DNA of 60,134 bases. Source: Xenorhabdus indica. GTDB lineage: Bacteria; Pseudomonadota; Gammaproteobacteria; Enterobacterales; Enterobacteriaceae. The stretch spans positions 1 through 60,134 of the forward strand of contig NZ_NKHP01000025.1 in the NCBI RefSeq assembly GCF_014467235.1, written 5' to 3'. Within the stretch, counting starts at the first letter, position 1, and every line of letters begins with the position of its first letter. The notes under the pieces are model-generated. The model was not told where the DNA came from and ran no database searches. It saw nothing but the letters and a program-made list of their open reading frames with translations. The translations under genes were made by a program, and so were the position numbers. Of the stretch, positions 30,462-37,901 are shown piece after piece.

Positions 30462-30938
30462 ATGACTATGTTGAAAGAGAGACAACATATGATCATTCGC
30501 GCAATGAATGACCAGAATCATTTAATGCAGCCTATCAGTAAGGAAAAACTTCAATTCCTTGGAGAGGCTTTTGGATGGGATCAATTAGCTGACGATATAA
30601 ACTATCTAATAAAAATTGGCTTAGTTAATCATGATGCTATTCATTTTGATGATGGTAGCTATGGTTTTAACCCTGATGCAATGGCTCTTACTGCTGCCGG
30701 CGTTGAATACGTCAATATGGATACAATTGATGATGAAATTACCATAAAGATCCATAAAAACACCCTTGAAAAGATTGAAACGATAATCAACAGAGCAAAT
30801 CTTCCGAATGCTGAAAAAAAAGAAATTTTACAATTAGTTAAAGAGAAAGGTGTTGAGGTTGTGATCGGTAAATGTGTTGATATTCTATTTGTGAATACTA
30901 GCCTTGCTACGGCTGTACTCTCTGAATTAACTAAATAA
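30462..30938 (+). CDS. Hypothetical protein with winged-helix-like N-terminus
   Basis: A 158-residue protein I cannot name. Residues 8-90 look like a winged-helix domain: helices from MNDQNHLMQP to DDINYLIKIGLV, a hairpin (HFDDGSYGFNPDA) and ALTAAGVEYV, the typical closing segment of such domains. The C-terminal half is helical, with ITIKIHKNTLEKIETIINRA. AGGAAA upstream gives a good ribosome site. It is the first gene of the accessory zone; similar small proteins occur as phage or island cargo. Confidence 0.65.
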   Translation: MTMLKERQHMIIRAMNDQNHLMQPISKEKLQFLGEAFGWDQLADDINYLIKIGLVNHDAIHFDDGSYGFNPDAMALTAAGVEYVNMDTIDDEITIKIHKNTLEKIETIINRANLPNAEKKEILQLVKEKGVEVVIGKCVDILFVNTSLATAVLSELTK

Positions 30939-31140
30939 AAATGATAACTATGTCACGTTGCTTTTCGAATTAAAAAGGCTTTGCACTAGCGGGACTTTTT
31001 GTTTTCTATCAGTTGTCAACTTAGCATTTACAACTCAATATTTGAATACATCAGAAAATATCACCTAATTAAACTGGCTATTCCTTATCTTTGGGTGTAT
31101 CAGTATCACAATAATTATCTCCTTGGTGAGGATAGGATGT

Positions 31141-31677
31141 ATGGGCTGGTATCGACATTATTTCAAAGACATTTACAGGCTATCCTTACAGGAAGCAGTA
31201 AAGGGTAGTGTTAAACTTGTGATCAGTCATGATGGGCAATACCATTACTTTTTAGATATACCAAAACGGCAACCAGGCCCTAGACTCAATATCTTTGGGC
31301 ACGGGGATCCAAACAAAGCCCTTTTTCAAGGGCATTCTGTGGATCGCCCTTTATCTGGCACCGAGGTGACTGGCTTTCCTTGTAGGGAAAGGCTACCTCA
31401 AGCTCATTCTTTATCACCAAGTGATCTTGCAGAAAGCATAAAGCCGCTAATCTCGATATATTGCATACGGAGTATCCGGTTGGTTGCGTGTTATACCGGG
31501 AAAACAGGCTTTGCTAGAGCTTTGGCTTATTTAACGAGTTTGCCTGTTAAAGCTCCAATACATCATATTGATGTAATGGAATTTGTTACTACTGGTCGTT
31601 ACTGGATAATCAAGCCACAAGAAGAGGAGTTAAAGGAAATGGAACGAAATTTCCGGTGGTTTGGTCTTAGCCAATAA
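31141..31677 (+). CDS. Small C80-like (clan CD) cysteine peptidase candidate
   Basis: A 178-residue protein. A hydrophobic strand ends in GHG (LNIFGHGDPN, His54), and a second strand ends in Ala-Cys (IRLVACYTGKTGF, Cys117). A His followed by Gly and a Cys after a hydrophobic strand, in this order and spacing, is the clan CD cysteine-peptidase pattern; the closest family in layout is C80, the autoprocessing domain of large clostridial and MARTX toxins. The segment FARALAYLTSLPVKAP also fits. I start it at 31141 (GAGG nine bases upstream), not at the TTG at 31123. It stands alone, without the toxin domains C80 usually serves. Its 3' end abuts an integrase fragment. Confidence 0.5.
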   Translation: MGWYRHYFKDIYRLSLQEAVKGSVKLVISHDGQYHYFLDIPKRQPGPRLNIFGHGDPNKALFQGHSVDRPLSGTEVTGFPCRERLPQAHSLSPSDLAESIKPLISIYCIRSIRLVACYTGKTGFARALAYLTSLPVKAPIHHIDVMEFVTTGRYWIIKPQEEELKEMERNFRWFGLSQ

Positions 31678-31691
31678 TCACTGCAATGCAT

Positions 31692-31945
31692 CACAAATTC
31701 AGGTGCGGAATTATATTCGGCTCCCCCTGTTACTACTGCATATCGCCATACCTCCCCACAGCGTTGACGTACTTTTCTGAGCTTTTCGGTTGCTCCCCCG
31801 ATCATTCAGTCTTGATAAAACAGCCATAAGTTCCATTGGTGTTATTTCGGCAATAGGTTTGCCGCCTATATAAGGAAAAACATCTTTTGAAAAATTGTAG
31901 AGATTTAGGAAGATGCCGCGAGACTTCAAGAGATGAGGCAAGCAG
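31692..31945 (-). pseudogene. Integrase fragment, frameshifted
   Basis: The minus strand reads DVFPYIGGKPIAEITPMELM, then AVLSRLNDRG in one frame, and ATEKLRKVRQRCGEVWRYAV, then TGGAEYNSAPEF in the next; these join as a continuous piece of the core-binding domain of a P4-type integrase (usual text ...DRGATEKARKVRQRCGEVFRYA). The frame changes at the run of G at about 31796-31800. Neither the arm-binding nor the catalytic domain remains. The sequence stops matching where the preceding gene ends. Confidence 0.8.
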
Positions 31946-32225
31946 TGAATATATTGATTTTAGTGGAATTAATTGATTCTCATAGATCATGAGAGAAGTT
32001 GATTTCCCATGCATGAATAGAACTTGATTATTAATTAATTTATTTTAAATAATAATATTTTTTATATTTTTAAATCTATACAAATTTCTATACAACTTAC
32101 ATTATGCTAAGGCATCTCACCAGCTTCATTGTATAGCTGATATGTTTTTGGCCCGTGATCTGGTATCCCCACACTCAATAAAACGAGGTCAGTACGTTTA
32201 AAGTACCAACCTTGTTAAGAGGTTG

Positions 32226-32243
32226 CGACGAAATTCGTCGTCA
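32226..32243. repeat. 18-bp palindrome-containing direct repeat, copy 1
   Basis: CGACGAAATTCGTCGTCA, identical to 33124-33141. The core GACGAAATTCGTC is self-complementary. The two copies bracket the OB-fold pseudogene and most of the Rha fragment. Confidence 0.5.
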
Positions 32244-32244
32244 C

Positions 32245-32529
32245 CTATGGAACGATAGAAGAGATCGCCAACTGATAGCCCTGCCAGTAAGAAGCTTTCC
32301 CCGTAACCGTGATCTCCTGACCTTTGCGCAATAGCATGACCGATAGTGCTACTTCATCAAAGCCCACGACACGTAACGGATAATCACTGCGCTTCTCGCT
32401 TTGTACCTGCATATTAGCGACGGCCATTACTTTACCTGTCTGTCACTTGATGCGCTTCGGGGCTACGGTGATCTTACCTGTGACCGTGGCGATGGTAGCG
32501 GGTGCGTTCTTCTGCTTTCTTCGTGCCAT
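32245..32529 (-). pseudogene. OB-fold (SSB-like) small protein gene with internal stop
   Basis: From an ATG at 32529 the frame reads MARRKQKNAPATIATVTGKI, meets TGA at codon 29 (32443-32445), then continues as QTGKVMAVANMQVQSEKRSD and ends KASYWQGYQLAISSIVP. Both parts are one frame and together look like a small single-strand-binding type OB fold (VTGKI strand, VANMQV strand, YPLRVVGFDEVA, KGQEITVTGKASYWQG). I read it as a gene broken by a nonsense mutation; translation from the Met after the stop (60 residues) is the alternative. Confidence 0.5.
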
Positions 32530-32887
32530 ATTCCACCGTCTATAGATGATTGTTTTTTTCAATCATGATAATAATCAGTTAGTTAAATCACTGAGAACGT
32601 AATACATATTCAGTTTCTGAGTTACATACGGGAAAATCCCGCATGTATATAGATAAAGGTATAGAGGAAATCACAATACCCAAGATGGGATATCTCACCT
32701 TTAATTCAGCACGCTTCCGTTTGAAACGGAAGTGTGAAATTAACTGTAGGGATTCCTTAGATTAAGAAGTCACCGATTTGGAAGGCCTCTCACTTTACTA
32801 AGCATGAGGACTACGAGACTTATTTGGAAAATTCCAAAAAAGCTCGTCTGAGAACTGAGTACCCTAATTGATGTTGTTAAGTGGGCA
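32530..32887. other. Noncoding stretch with hairpins before the Rha fragment
   Basis: No gene recognised. Two clear inverted repeats are present: ACGGGAAAATCCCG (about 32629-32642) and CTTCCGTTTGAAACGGAAG (32707-32725). The second also occurs as CCGTTTGAAACGGAAG near 34851, and the segment ACTGTAGGGATTCCTTAGAT at 32740 is similar to AACCGTAGGGATTTCCGCAA at 34517, so the two regions share ancestry. Confidence 0.45.
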
Positions 32888-33175
32888 ATGATGAGCAGCC
32901 GTGAGATAGCGGAACTGACAAATAAAACGATATCACATATCCATGTTGATATTTGGAACATGTTGGAGCAGCTTTACTACATCAAAAAAGATGATCGGAA
33001 TTTCGATCATAATAAAAATCAACAAGTTAACTTGGTTAAAGGTGTAATAGCAGTTATCGACAATCGCGGGTACGTATCTGAGTTCTTACTCGACCGCCGC
33101 CACACTGAAATTCTTATCACTACCGACGAAATTCGTCGTCAGTCACAGCGTACATTTTTGTGCCAAGAACACTAA
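32888..33175 (+). CDS. Truncated Rha-family phage regulatory protein
   Basis: The 95-residue frame starts with MMSSREIAELTNKTISHIHV and continues DIWNMLEQL, the DNA-binding N-terminus of the phage Rha family, followed by DNRGYVSEFLLDRRHTEILI, its second conserved block. The usual C-terminal part is missing: after TTDEI the reading passes through the 18-bp palindromic repeat and stops. Rha proteins interfere with phage growth in IHF-deficient hosts. It may be a relic, or a truncated but expressed regulator. Confidence 0.7.
   Translation: MMSSREIAELTNKTISHIHVDIWNMLEQLYYIKKDDRNFDHNKNQQVNLVKGVIAVIDNRGYVSEFLLDRRHTEILITTDEIRRQSQRTFLCQEH
33124..33141. repeat. 18-bp palindrome-containing direct repeat, copy 2
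   Basis: CGACGAAATTCGTCGTCA, identical to copy 1 at 32226-32243, about 900 bases away in the same orientation. It lies inside the 3' end of the Rha-like frame, exactly where similarity to Rha ends. Confidence 0.5.
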
Positions 33176-33223
33176 ACTCATTTTCATAATTTCTTTTCTC
33201 TTTATATAAGTTAAGCAAACGGT

Positions 33224-33403
33224 GTTGTCTCAGTTGCCTCGGTTGTCTCAACCGACTTAATATATTGTTTTATAATGATTAATATCTAAAAATTGAGACA
33301 ACCAAGCCTATTTTATGTTGTCTCAATTTTATCTTTTTTATCGCAAATAATTTTTATGTTTTTGATAAATAAATATTTAATCTTGGATTTGATGTTGTCT
33401 CAA
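33224..33403. promoter_or_regulatory. Cluster of GTTGTCTCA(A) boxes upstream of the ORF6N gene
   Basis: The box GTTGTCTCAA or its 9-base core occurs at 33224 and 33242, with a near match (GTTGCCTCG) at 33233 between them, so three units stand head to tail at 9-base steps. It recurs inverted at 33293-33302 (TTGAGACAAC) and direct at 33317-33326 and 33394-33403. The surrounding DNA is very AT-rich. This looks like a multi-site operator or iteron-type region; no binding protein is known to me. Confidence 0.6.
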
Positions 33404-33537
33404 TGAATAACCTTAGAACACCTATCTACCCAATAAACTATAATGGATACGTGATCTTATCGACAGCATATTTATCGACGGATCTAAATTCTTTACCGCC
33501 GAACCGGCATCATCAACTGCACACTGAGAGACGAGAC

Positions 33538-33843
33538 ATGAGTAAGAAAAACGAATTAGTAACTATCGACTCAAATGAACTCCCAGTAATCGAATGGCAA
33601 GGCGTCCGCGTTGTTACCACGGAAACATTGGCGGCTGGGTATGGCACAGAGGCGACAAACGTTCGCTCCAATATTGCTAACCATCGCAGTCGTTTTATTG
33701 AGGGTGTTCATGTATTCACCCTTAAAGGTGATGATTTTCGAGCATTTAAGAACCAAGTCAATAACATTGACTTGGTTAATAAACACACAAATCAAGTCAC
33801 TCTTTTTACAGAGATCGGTGATTTTATAATCAACGAGTGCTAA
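33538..33843 (+). CDS. ORF6N-domain phage regulator, truncated
   Basis: From ATG 33538 (preceded by GAGAGACGAG) the 101-residue product carries an ORF6N domain: LPVIEWQGVRVVTTETLAAG, then YGTEATNVRSNIANHRSRFI and EGVHVFTLKGDDFRAFK. The usual continuation of the domain (LWTERGA...) appears only as LFTEIGDFIINEC before the stop, so the protein has lost its C-terminus. ORF6N proteins are KilA-N-like DNA-binding phage regulators or antirepressors. A longer frame from 33403 is unlikely because it lies in the box cluster. Confidence 0.75.
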   Translation: MSKKNELVTIDSNELPVIEWQGVRVVTTETLAAGYGTEATNVRSNIANHRSRFIEGVHVFTLKGDDFRAFKNQVNNIDLVNKHTNQVTLFTEIGDFIINEC

Positions 33844-33890
33844 GATTGGAATAAGATAATCATTAACTCAGAACGCGGAGGGATTACAGC

Positions 33891-34133
33891 ATGGGCGTAG
33901 TTATCACAAGACTTGAGTCTTTTGTTGTCAATGTTATCCATGATGACATGTGGATTGCTGAGTGTGATGAGCTTGGATTGGTTACAGAAGCCAAAACTTA
34001 TGATGAATTGATAGAGAAAGTTTGGGAAATAGCACCTGAGCTTTATGAGATTAACGGTCTGGGCGACCAGTCTGAGGTCATTCGCCTTAAGTTTGTCCAA
34101 GAGCAATCATCTGATTCAAGGGTGGTACTCTAA
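33891..34133 (+). CDS. HicB-like antitoxin (DUF1902)
   Basis: An 80-residue protein with the partial HicB fold: strands FVVNVIHDDMWIAECDELGL, then VTEAKTYDELIEKVWEIAPE, typical of DUF1902. A strong ribosome site (GGAGGGA) precedes it. It overlaps the toxin gene by one base (TAATG), as is normal for co-translated toxin-antitoxin pairs, here in antitoxin-first order. It would neutralise the HicA-type RNase that follows. Confidence 0.82.
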   Translation: MGVVITRLESFVVNVIHDDMWIAECDELGLVTEAKTYDELIEKVWEIAPELYEINGLGDQSEVIRLKFVQEQSSDSRVVL

Positions 34134-34330
34134 TGGGATCGGGTTTATATCCACAACTCAAAGTTATTTTACTGGCACATGGCTGTTACTTTGTCAGGCA
34201 AGGCAAAGGTAGTCATGAAATATGGCGTAGCGATATAACCAACAAAGCATTCAGCGTGCCATACACTATAGTTTCCAGACATACCGCCAATGCAATTCTA
34301 CGACAGGCGGGTATTAAAGAGAAAATTTGA
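34133..34330 (+). CDS. HicA-family toxin (mRNA interferase)
   Basis: A 65-residue double-stranded-RNA-binding-like fold. The catalytic His lies in RQGKGSHEIWRSD, followed by a strand (KAFSVPY) and the closing helix HTANAILRQAGI, all usual for HicA. Size and position directly after a DUF1902 gene support an intact pair. HicA cleaves mRNA when free of antitoxin. Confidence 0.87.
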   Translation: MGSGLYPQLKVILLAHGCYFVRQGKGSHEIWRSDITNKAFSVPYTIVSRHTANAILRQAGIKEKI

Positions 34331-34355
34331 TAATTGTCACTCTACCCAAGAATAA

Positions 34356-34380
34356 GCCCCATCACGGGGCTTTTTTTTGA
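34356..34380 (+). terminator. Rho-independent terminator after hicA
   Basis: AAGCCCC (34356-34362) pairs with GGGGCTT (34368-34374), followed by a T-run. Located 26 bases after the toxin stop codon. Confidence 0.85.
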
Positions 34381-35050
34381 CCTGCGGAATATGACCTCGT
34401 TAGTTAAGCCTGATCTAAGCCCAAATTCGGGCTTTGCTGTCATTATCCAGCACCTGTGTCCAAGTAACCTATTGAAAATACGTAGATTTATTGCTTTTGC
34501 CCAGTACCATAAATCAACCGTAGGGATTTCCGCAACGGTTGATTAAGTCATTGATTTTTCCGAGGCCGTCACTTTGACCGTTTGGGACATCTCAATATTA
34601 TCGGTGTCTAAATTACGACCAGACTGCATATTTGCAGCTTGATTAAATATCAATGGGTTAAACCACCCCGAAATAATCGGGGAGCCCCCCAAATTGAGGA
34701 CTGCGGTATTCTTCGAGGTCACTGAGCTAATGACCTCGACAACAGGACTCCTTAAGCCAAAGGAATTCCTGTAGTTAATTTCCCCAGAATAAAGTTAACA
34801 AGTGCACTGCTGCGATTTCAAATGACGGCAGTGAACGGTATCTAATCGCTCCGTTTGAAACGGAAGGATTCCAAAAGGCGGGAAATCCCACCTTTATCTA
34901 AGTCGTTGATTTTACTTATTTCCGGCACAGGAAAGGAAATCAATTAAATCAATTAGTTACGTAAGAATAGTTTTTAATTTATTGATTTAACATGATTTTA
35001 TCAAAGGAGCGGAAATTAAGGGGATCGGGGAGGTGGGGAATGGTGCTTGA
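34381..35050. other. Noncoding region with a series of stem-loops
   Basis: About 670 bases with no credible gene but many perfect inverted repeats: AAGCCC/GGGCTT (34417-34434), AATCAACCGT/ACGGTTGATT (34512-34544), CCCCGA/TCGGGG (34666-34682), TCGAGGTCA/TGACCTCGA (34713-34739), CACTGC/GCAGTG (34805-34833), CCGTTT/AAACGG (34851-34863), and AAAGGCGGG/CCCACCTTT with one mismatch (34874-34895). Such density suggests structured RNA or a row of operators or terminators. Part of it is related to 32600-32780. Confidence 0.55.
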
Positions 35051-35055
35051 ATGGA

Positions 35056-35076
35056 AAACCTGCCCCGCGCAGGTTT
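35056..35076 (-). terminator. Possible terminator of the second HicA/HicB pair
   Basis: AAACCTGC (35056-35063) and GCAGGTTT (35069-35076) form a perfect stem 12 bases after the toxin stop on the minus strand. The T-run after the stem is short, so termination is uncertain. Confidence 0.5.
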
Positions 35077-35088
35077 AGGGTTAATTTA

Positions 35089-35379
35089 TCAGTCTCTTGA
35101 TAAGCCAGCAGAAAGAATCTCTTTACAACTAAGAGTTCCTTTACACAGAGAATGAAATGTTTTATGGTCCATGCCAGCTTGCTTGGCCATTGATTTTATT
35201 AGATCTCGTGAAAATGGCGCATGGTGCTTATCAACCGTAACCACCCATTTATACCCATATTCTTTTTTGATCCACTGTTCGTGGGAAGTTCCTTTCTTTG
35301 GTTTCATTTCAAAACCTAAAGCCGCCAAGGCTGCTACAACTTCTTTATATTTGAGCGGGGTTAGTCTATAAAGAATCAT
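35089..35379 (-). CDS. HicA-type toxin, second pair
   Basis: A 96-residue HicA/YcfA-like protein. PLKYKEVVAALAALGFEMKP leads to KKGTSHEQWIKKEYGYKWVV, which contains the catalytic His in GTSHEQW; the closing helix DLIKSMAKQAGMD has the typical form. It is longer than the first HicA and has an extra C-terminal segment with two Cys. The gene follows its antitoxin by 18 bases. Confidence 0.8.
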   Translation of the reverse strand: MILYRLTPLKYKEVVAALAALGFEMKPKKGTSHEQWIKKEYGYKWVVTVDKHHAPFSRDLIKSMAKQAGMDHKTFHSLCKGTLSCKEILSAGLSRD

Positions 35380-35397
35380 GTCGCGCCATACCTCTTA

Positions 35398-35712
35398 TCA
35401 GGCTGGCTTGCGTTGTTCGTCAAACAATCTAAATGAATCAGTATGTTGACGTAAAAGACCTATGACTTTCAAAACAAAGAAAACAGAACGATACAGCCGA
35501 TATCTTAACCGCATTGATAGAGGTGCTTTCCGATTTAGAAGCTGCTTAGCATATTCAGGCTCGGAATCAATCTCTTCTAGATAATCATCAACCTGAGATT
35601 CAAGTTTGCTGATCGCATCATCAATCGAGTCAGCCTGCGCTGCCAGTGACAAATCTAGGCAGGCAGCAACATATATATCGCCCTGTCTATAAGCCATGCA
35701 ACGTAATCTCAT
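35398..35712 (-). CDS. HicB-like antitoxin partner, second pair
   Basis: A 104-residue protein upstream of the HicA-type gene. Its first 45 residues (MRLRCMAYRQGDIYVAACLD, then LSLAAQADSIDDAISKLE) are a HicB-like partial RNase H fold. The rest is helical and basic with a hydrophobic stretch (RSVFFVLKVIGLL) where HicB usually has a DNA-binding domain, so regulation may differ. Antitoxin role is inferred from order and fold. Confidence 0.7.
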   Translation of the reverse strand: MRLRCMAYRQGDIYVAACLDLSLAAQADSIDDAISKLESQVDDYLEEIDSEPEYAKQLLNRKAPLSMRLRYRLYRSVFFVLKVIGLLRQHTDSFRLFDEQRKPA

Positions 35713-36006
35713 TTTTTCATCTCCAGTAGGGATATCAAAACACAGCTATCAAATAGACAAATATTCCTTGCGGTAATACTAGACCGTTTGAACCTAGTGT
35801 TCAACACAGTAAACTGTACTTCTTTTGTTTCGTTGATGATTAAAATGTATCAACCTGTTTCAATTTTCAGCCCTCCGTGGCCTAAATTCATTGTCAGTGA
35901 GTCAATACCTCCAACACTTCCCCACGGCAAGTAAGAGTTTCAGTTACCCACAATTAACATTGAATTAACTCATAATTAACGCCAATGTCCCTTTGTGCCC
36001 ACCCCC
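35713..36006. other. Intergenic region between the toxin-antitoxin pair and the prophage tail
   Basis: About 290 bases without a gene. It contains the promoter of the second hicB-hicA pair and the downstream end of the prophage late transcript. No attachment-site repeat or tRNA fragment was recognised. Confidence 0.4.
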
Positions 36007-36430
36007 TCACTTCGGCGGTTCGGGCCATGCGATATCGGGGGCAGTGGAACAGTCTACCCGGTTGAGCAGGACGCGGTATTTTTTCCAGACGACAAGAGCC
36101 GCTTTCTCTTCCTTCGTGGCCATGTCGAGGTCAACGGCGTCCTGTAACGGGGCAATGGTATTTGCCGCCTGTGACATGCGATAACGCTTCTTTGATTCGG
36201 CCTGTTGCTGTCGTTCCTCCGGTGTCGGCGGGGGAATATCTCCCCATACAGGTAATCCGTCATCACCCGCTATGCACCTTTTCCCCGCAGGTGGCGCCAT
36301 GAATTTGCGATAAATCTTATCACTGACCTCAACCCCGTCATCCGGCCACGTTCCCGCATCAATATACAATTGCTGCCAATCAATGGGGTAGAATGCGTTA
36401 TTTTTTGCACTATAAACGTACCTCTTTCAC
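36007..36430 (-). pseudogene. Tail fibre assembly protein (Tfa), start codon lost
   Basis: Phage chaperone needed to fold or attach tail fibres. The open frame from Met at 36369 gives 120 residues, but the same frame extends upstream as YVYSAKNNAFYPIDWQQL, the true Tfa N-terminus, with no ATG or GTG in frame. Upstream of it stands GTGAAAGAGGTACG; removing one A from the AAA run would give a GTG start in frame (at 36430). So the gene has probably lost its start through a one-base change. Otherwise translation would begin internally and lack about 21 residues. Confidence 0.7.
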
Positions 36431-36431
36431 C

Positions 36432-37251
36432 TCAATAGCCAATCGCCATCCACGAACAATGCAAGGAAACATTCGTCAGAAATCGGTCTCCTACGGAAAC
36501 AATACTCCCCACTATAAACTCATTGAGTGAGACGGGATAGCTGAGGGCTATTTCCACGTGAGGTGTATCATTAGGGTTCGCACTTATCGTCACCGAACAC
36601 ACTGATCGGGGAAAAGGGGCGGGGAAATTTAACTAATTGACCATCACTGTATATTCCATTGCCCCACTGAATAATGACCCCGTTCACGGTGTCCCGATAC
36701 CATCCATTTGTTTCTAACAACGCCTCGGTCGGTGGATTATTCGGACTATAAACCCGGACTCCACCCGCTTCATAAATACCGTTTCCTGACACATTGCCTG
36801 TCACATCAACATTTCCATTGATGACGCCGCCTGTTTTGGGGTAAGCATTTTGCGCCTGATTGACCGTGTCCCGTAAGCCCAGATTGTCCACAAACGCCCC
36901 CTTATCCGGAATATCCGCCCCGTTCTGCGCTTTGTCGAGGCGGCGGTTGGCGTTGTCGTTGGCATGGGTGGCTAATTTCTGACTGGCCGCTAATGTACTG
37001 GATTGACCGAAGCTGTCAGTCAGCGCCACCTGAGAATCAGAGACCATCTTTTTTATTGCCTCAGATAACTGGGCGTCATTGGTCTTGTCTGGATTCATTC
37101 CGGCTTTCAGTAATACATTAATCATTTCCCGCTGCACGGTGGTAAACCACGGCGCTTCTAATTTCGTCGGCGGAATACCCGCTGCCACATTCCCATTGGT
37201 GAATTCACCGTTACTGTCCGCGGTGTTCGTAATATCACCGATTTTTTGCAT
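36432..37251 (-). pseudogene. Tail fibre protein, frameshifted near the C-terminus
   Basis: Receptor-binding fibre gene. The first frame (226 codons, stop at 36571) has the usual baseplate-binding start MQKIGDITNTADSNGEFTNG, NVAAGIPPTKLEAPWFTTVQ and a fibre shaft. At GACGATAAGTGCG (about 36585) one extra A shifts the frame. Read without it, the protein continues SANPNDTPHVEIALSYPVSL and ends LHCSWMAIGY, a normal fibre tip, with TGA at 36432. The present product would end GDDKCEP and lack about 50 residues of the tip that meets the receptor. Confidence 0.8.
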
Positions 37252-37304
37252 GATTGATCCTCACTGAGTAAAAGTGATAAAAATGACATTGAAATTTATG
37301 AGGG

Positions 37305-37901
37305 TTACTGTCTGTAGCCGAACTGAAGAATTGTGTGAGACGGGCTTATTCGCTGAAACTGGCATTCGAGTTTTTTATTGCCCCACGAACGCAACGGATC
37401 ACCGCAATAACTGCCGCCTGCTACAGCGTAGTTTATTGTGGTTGCCGGGGCATTAATTCGCCAGACAAACGGCCAGTCACCACCATTCAATGCGTCCCCG
37501 CACGCAGACATGCCTGCTCTGGCCTGCCGGAATTCAGTTATAGTAATGTGGAATCCCAGTTCTGCCGCCAGTCCGATAAAATAGGACCTGGACTGACCCC
37601 CTGTACGTAATAACTTTGAGACCACGGATTTTTGCCGCAATGAGATACTGTCAATTTCCCCAATCGCGCAGTCATCCGGCAGCCCTAACGATTTTTCCCA
37701 CTCCGGTAACATGATCGTCGCGGTTGCCGGGAAGCTGCCTTCCAGTAATAAATGCGCATCCTGATCACTGCGATGATAGCTACGGGCAAGCGCCCGAATG
37801 ACCTTACTGATAGCCGATTTCGGGTGCCGCGTCCATGCCATCCCGGCAGGTAACAGACTATTTAATGCCATGGTATAATTCACTTCGCTGTACTGTTTCA
37901 T
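37305..37901 (-). CDS. Baseplate protein, Mu gp48/YmfQ-like (DUF2313)
   Basis: A 198-residue baseplate wedge protein of Mu-like contractile tails. Family text includes SLLPAGMAWTRHPKSAISKV near the start, LPEWEKSLGLPDDC and the Cys/Gly-rich end (AGMSACGDALNGGDWPF). It overlaps gp47 by four bases. The order gp47-gp48-fibre-Tfa is that of Mu and SfV-type phages. Confidence 0.9.
   Translation of the reverse strand: MKQYSEVNYTMALNSLLPAGMAWTRHPKSAISKVIRALARSYHRSDQDAHLLLEGSFPATATIMLPEWEKSLGLPDDCAIGEIDSISLRQKSVVSKLLRTGGQSRSYFIGLAAELGFHITITEFRQARAGMSACGDALNGGDWPFVWRINAPATTINYAVAGGSYCGDPLRSWGNKKLECQFQRISPSHTILQFGYRQ

Noticed and set aside
30999..31208. 69-codon plus-strand frame before the peptidase-like gene
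   Set aside because: Overlaps the better supported gene in another frame and has no ribosome site.
34334..34546. 70-codon frame after the first hicA
   Set aside because: It runs through the hicA terminator and two further hairpins; no coding features.
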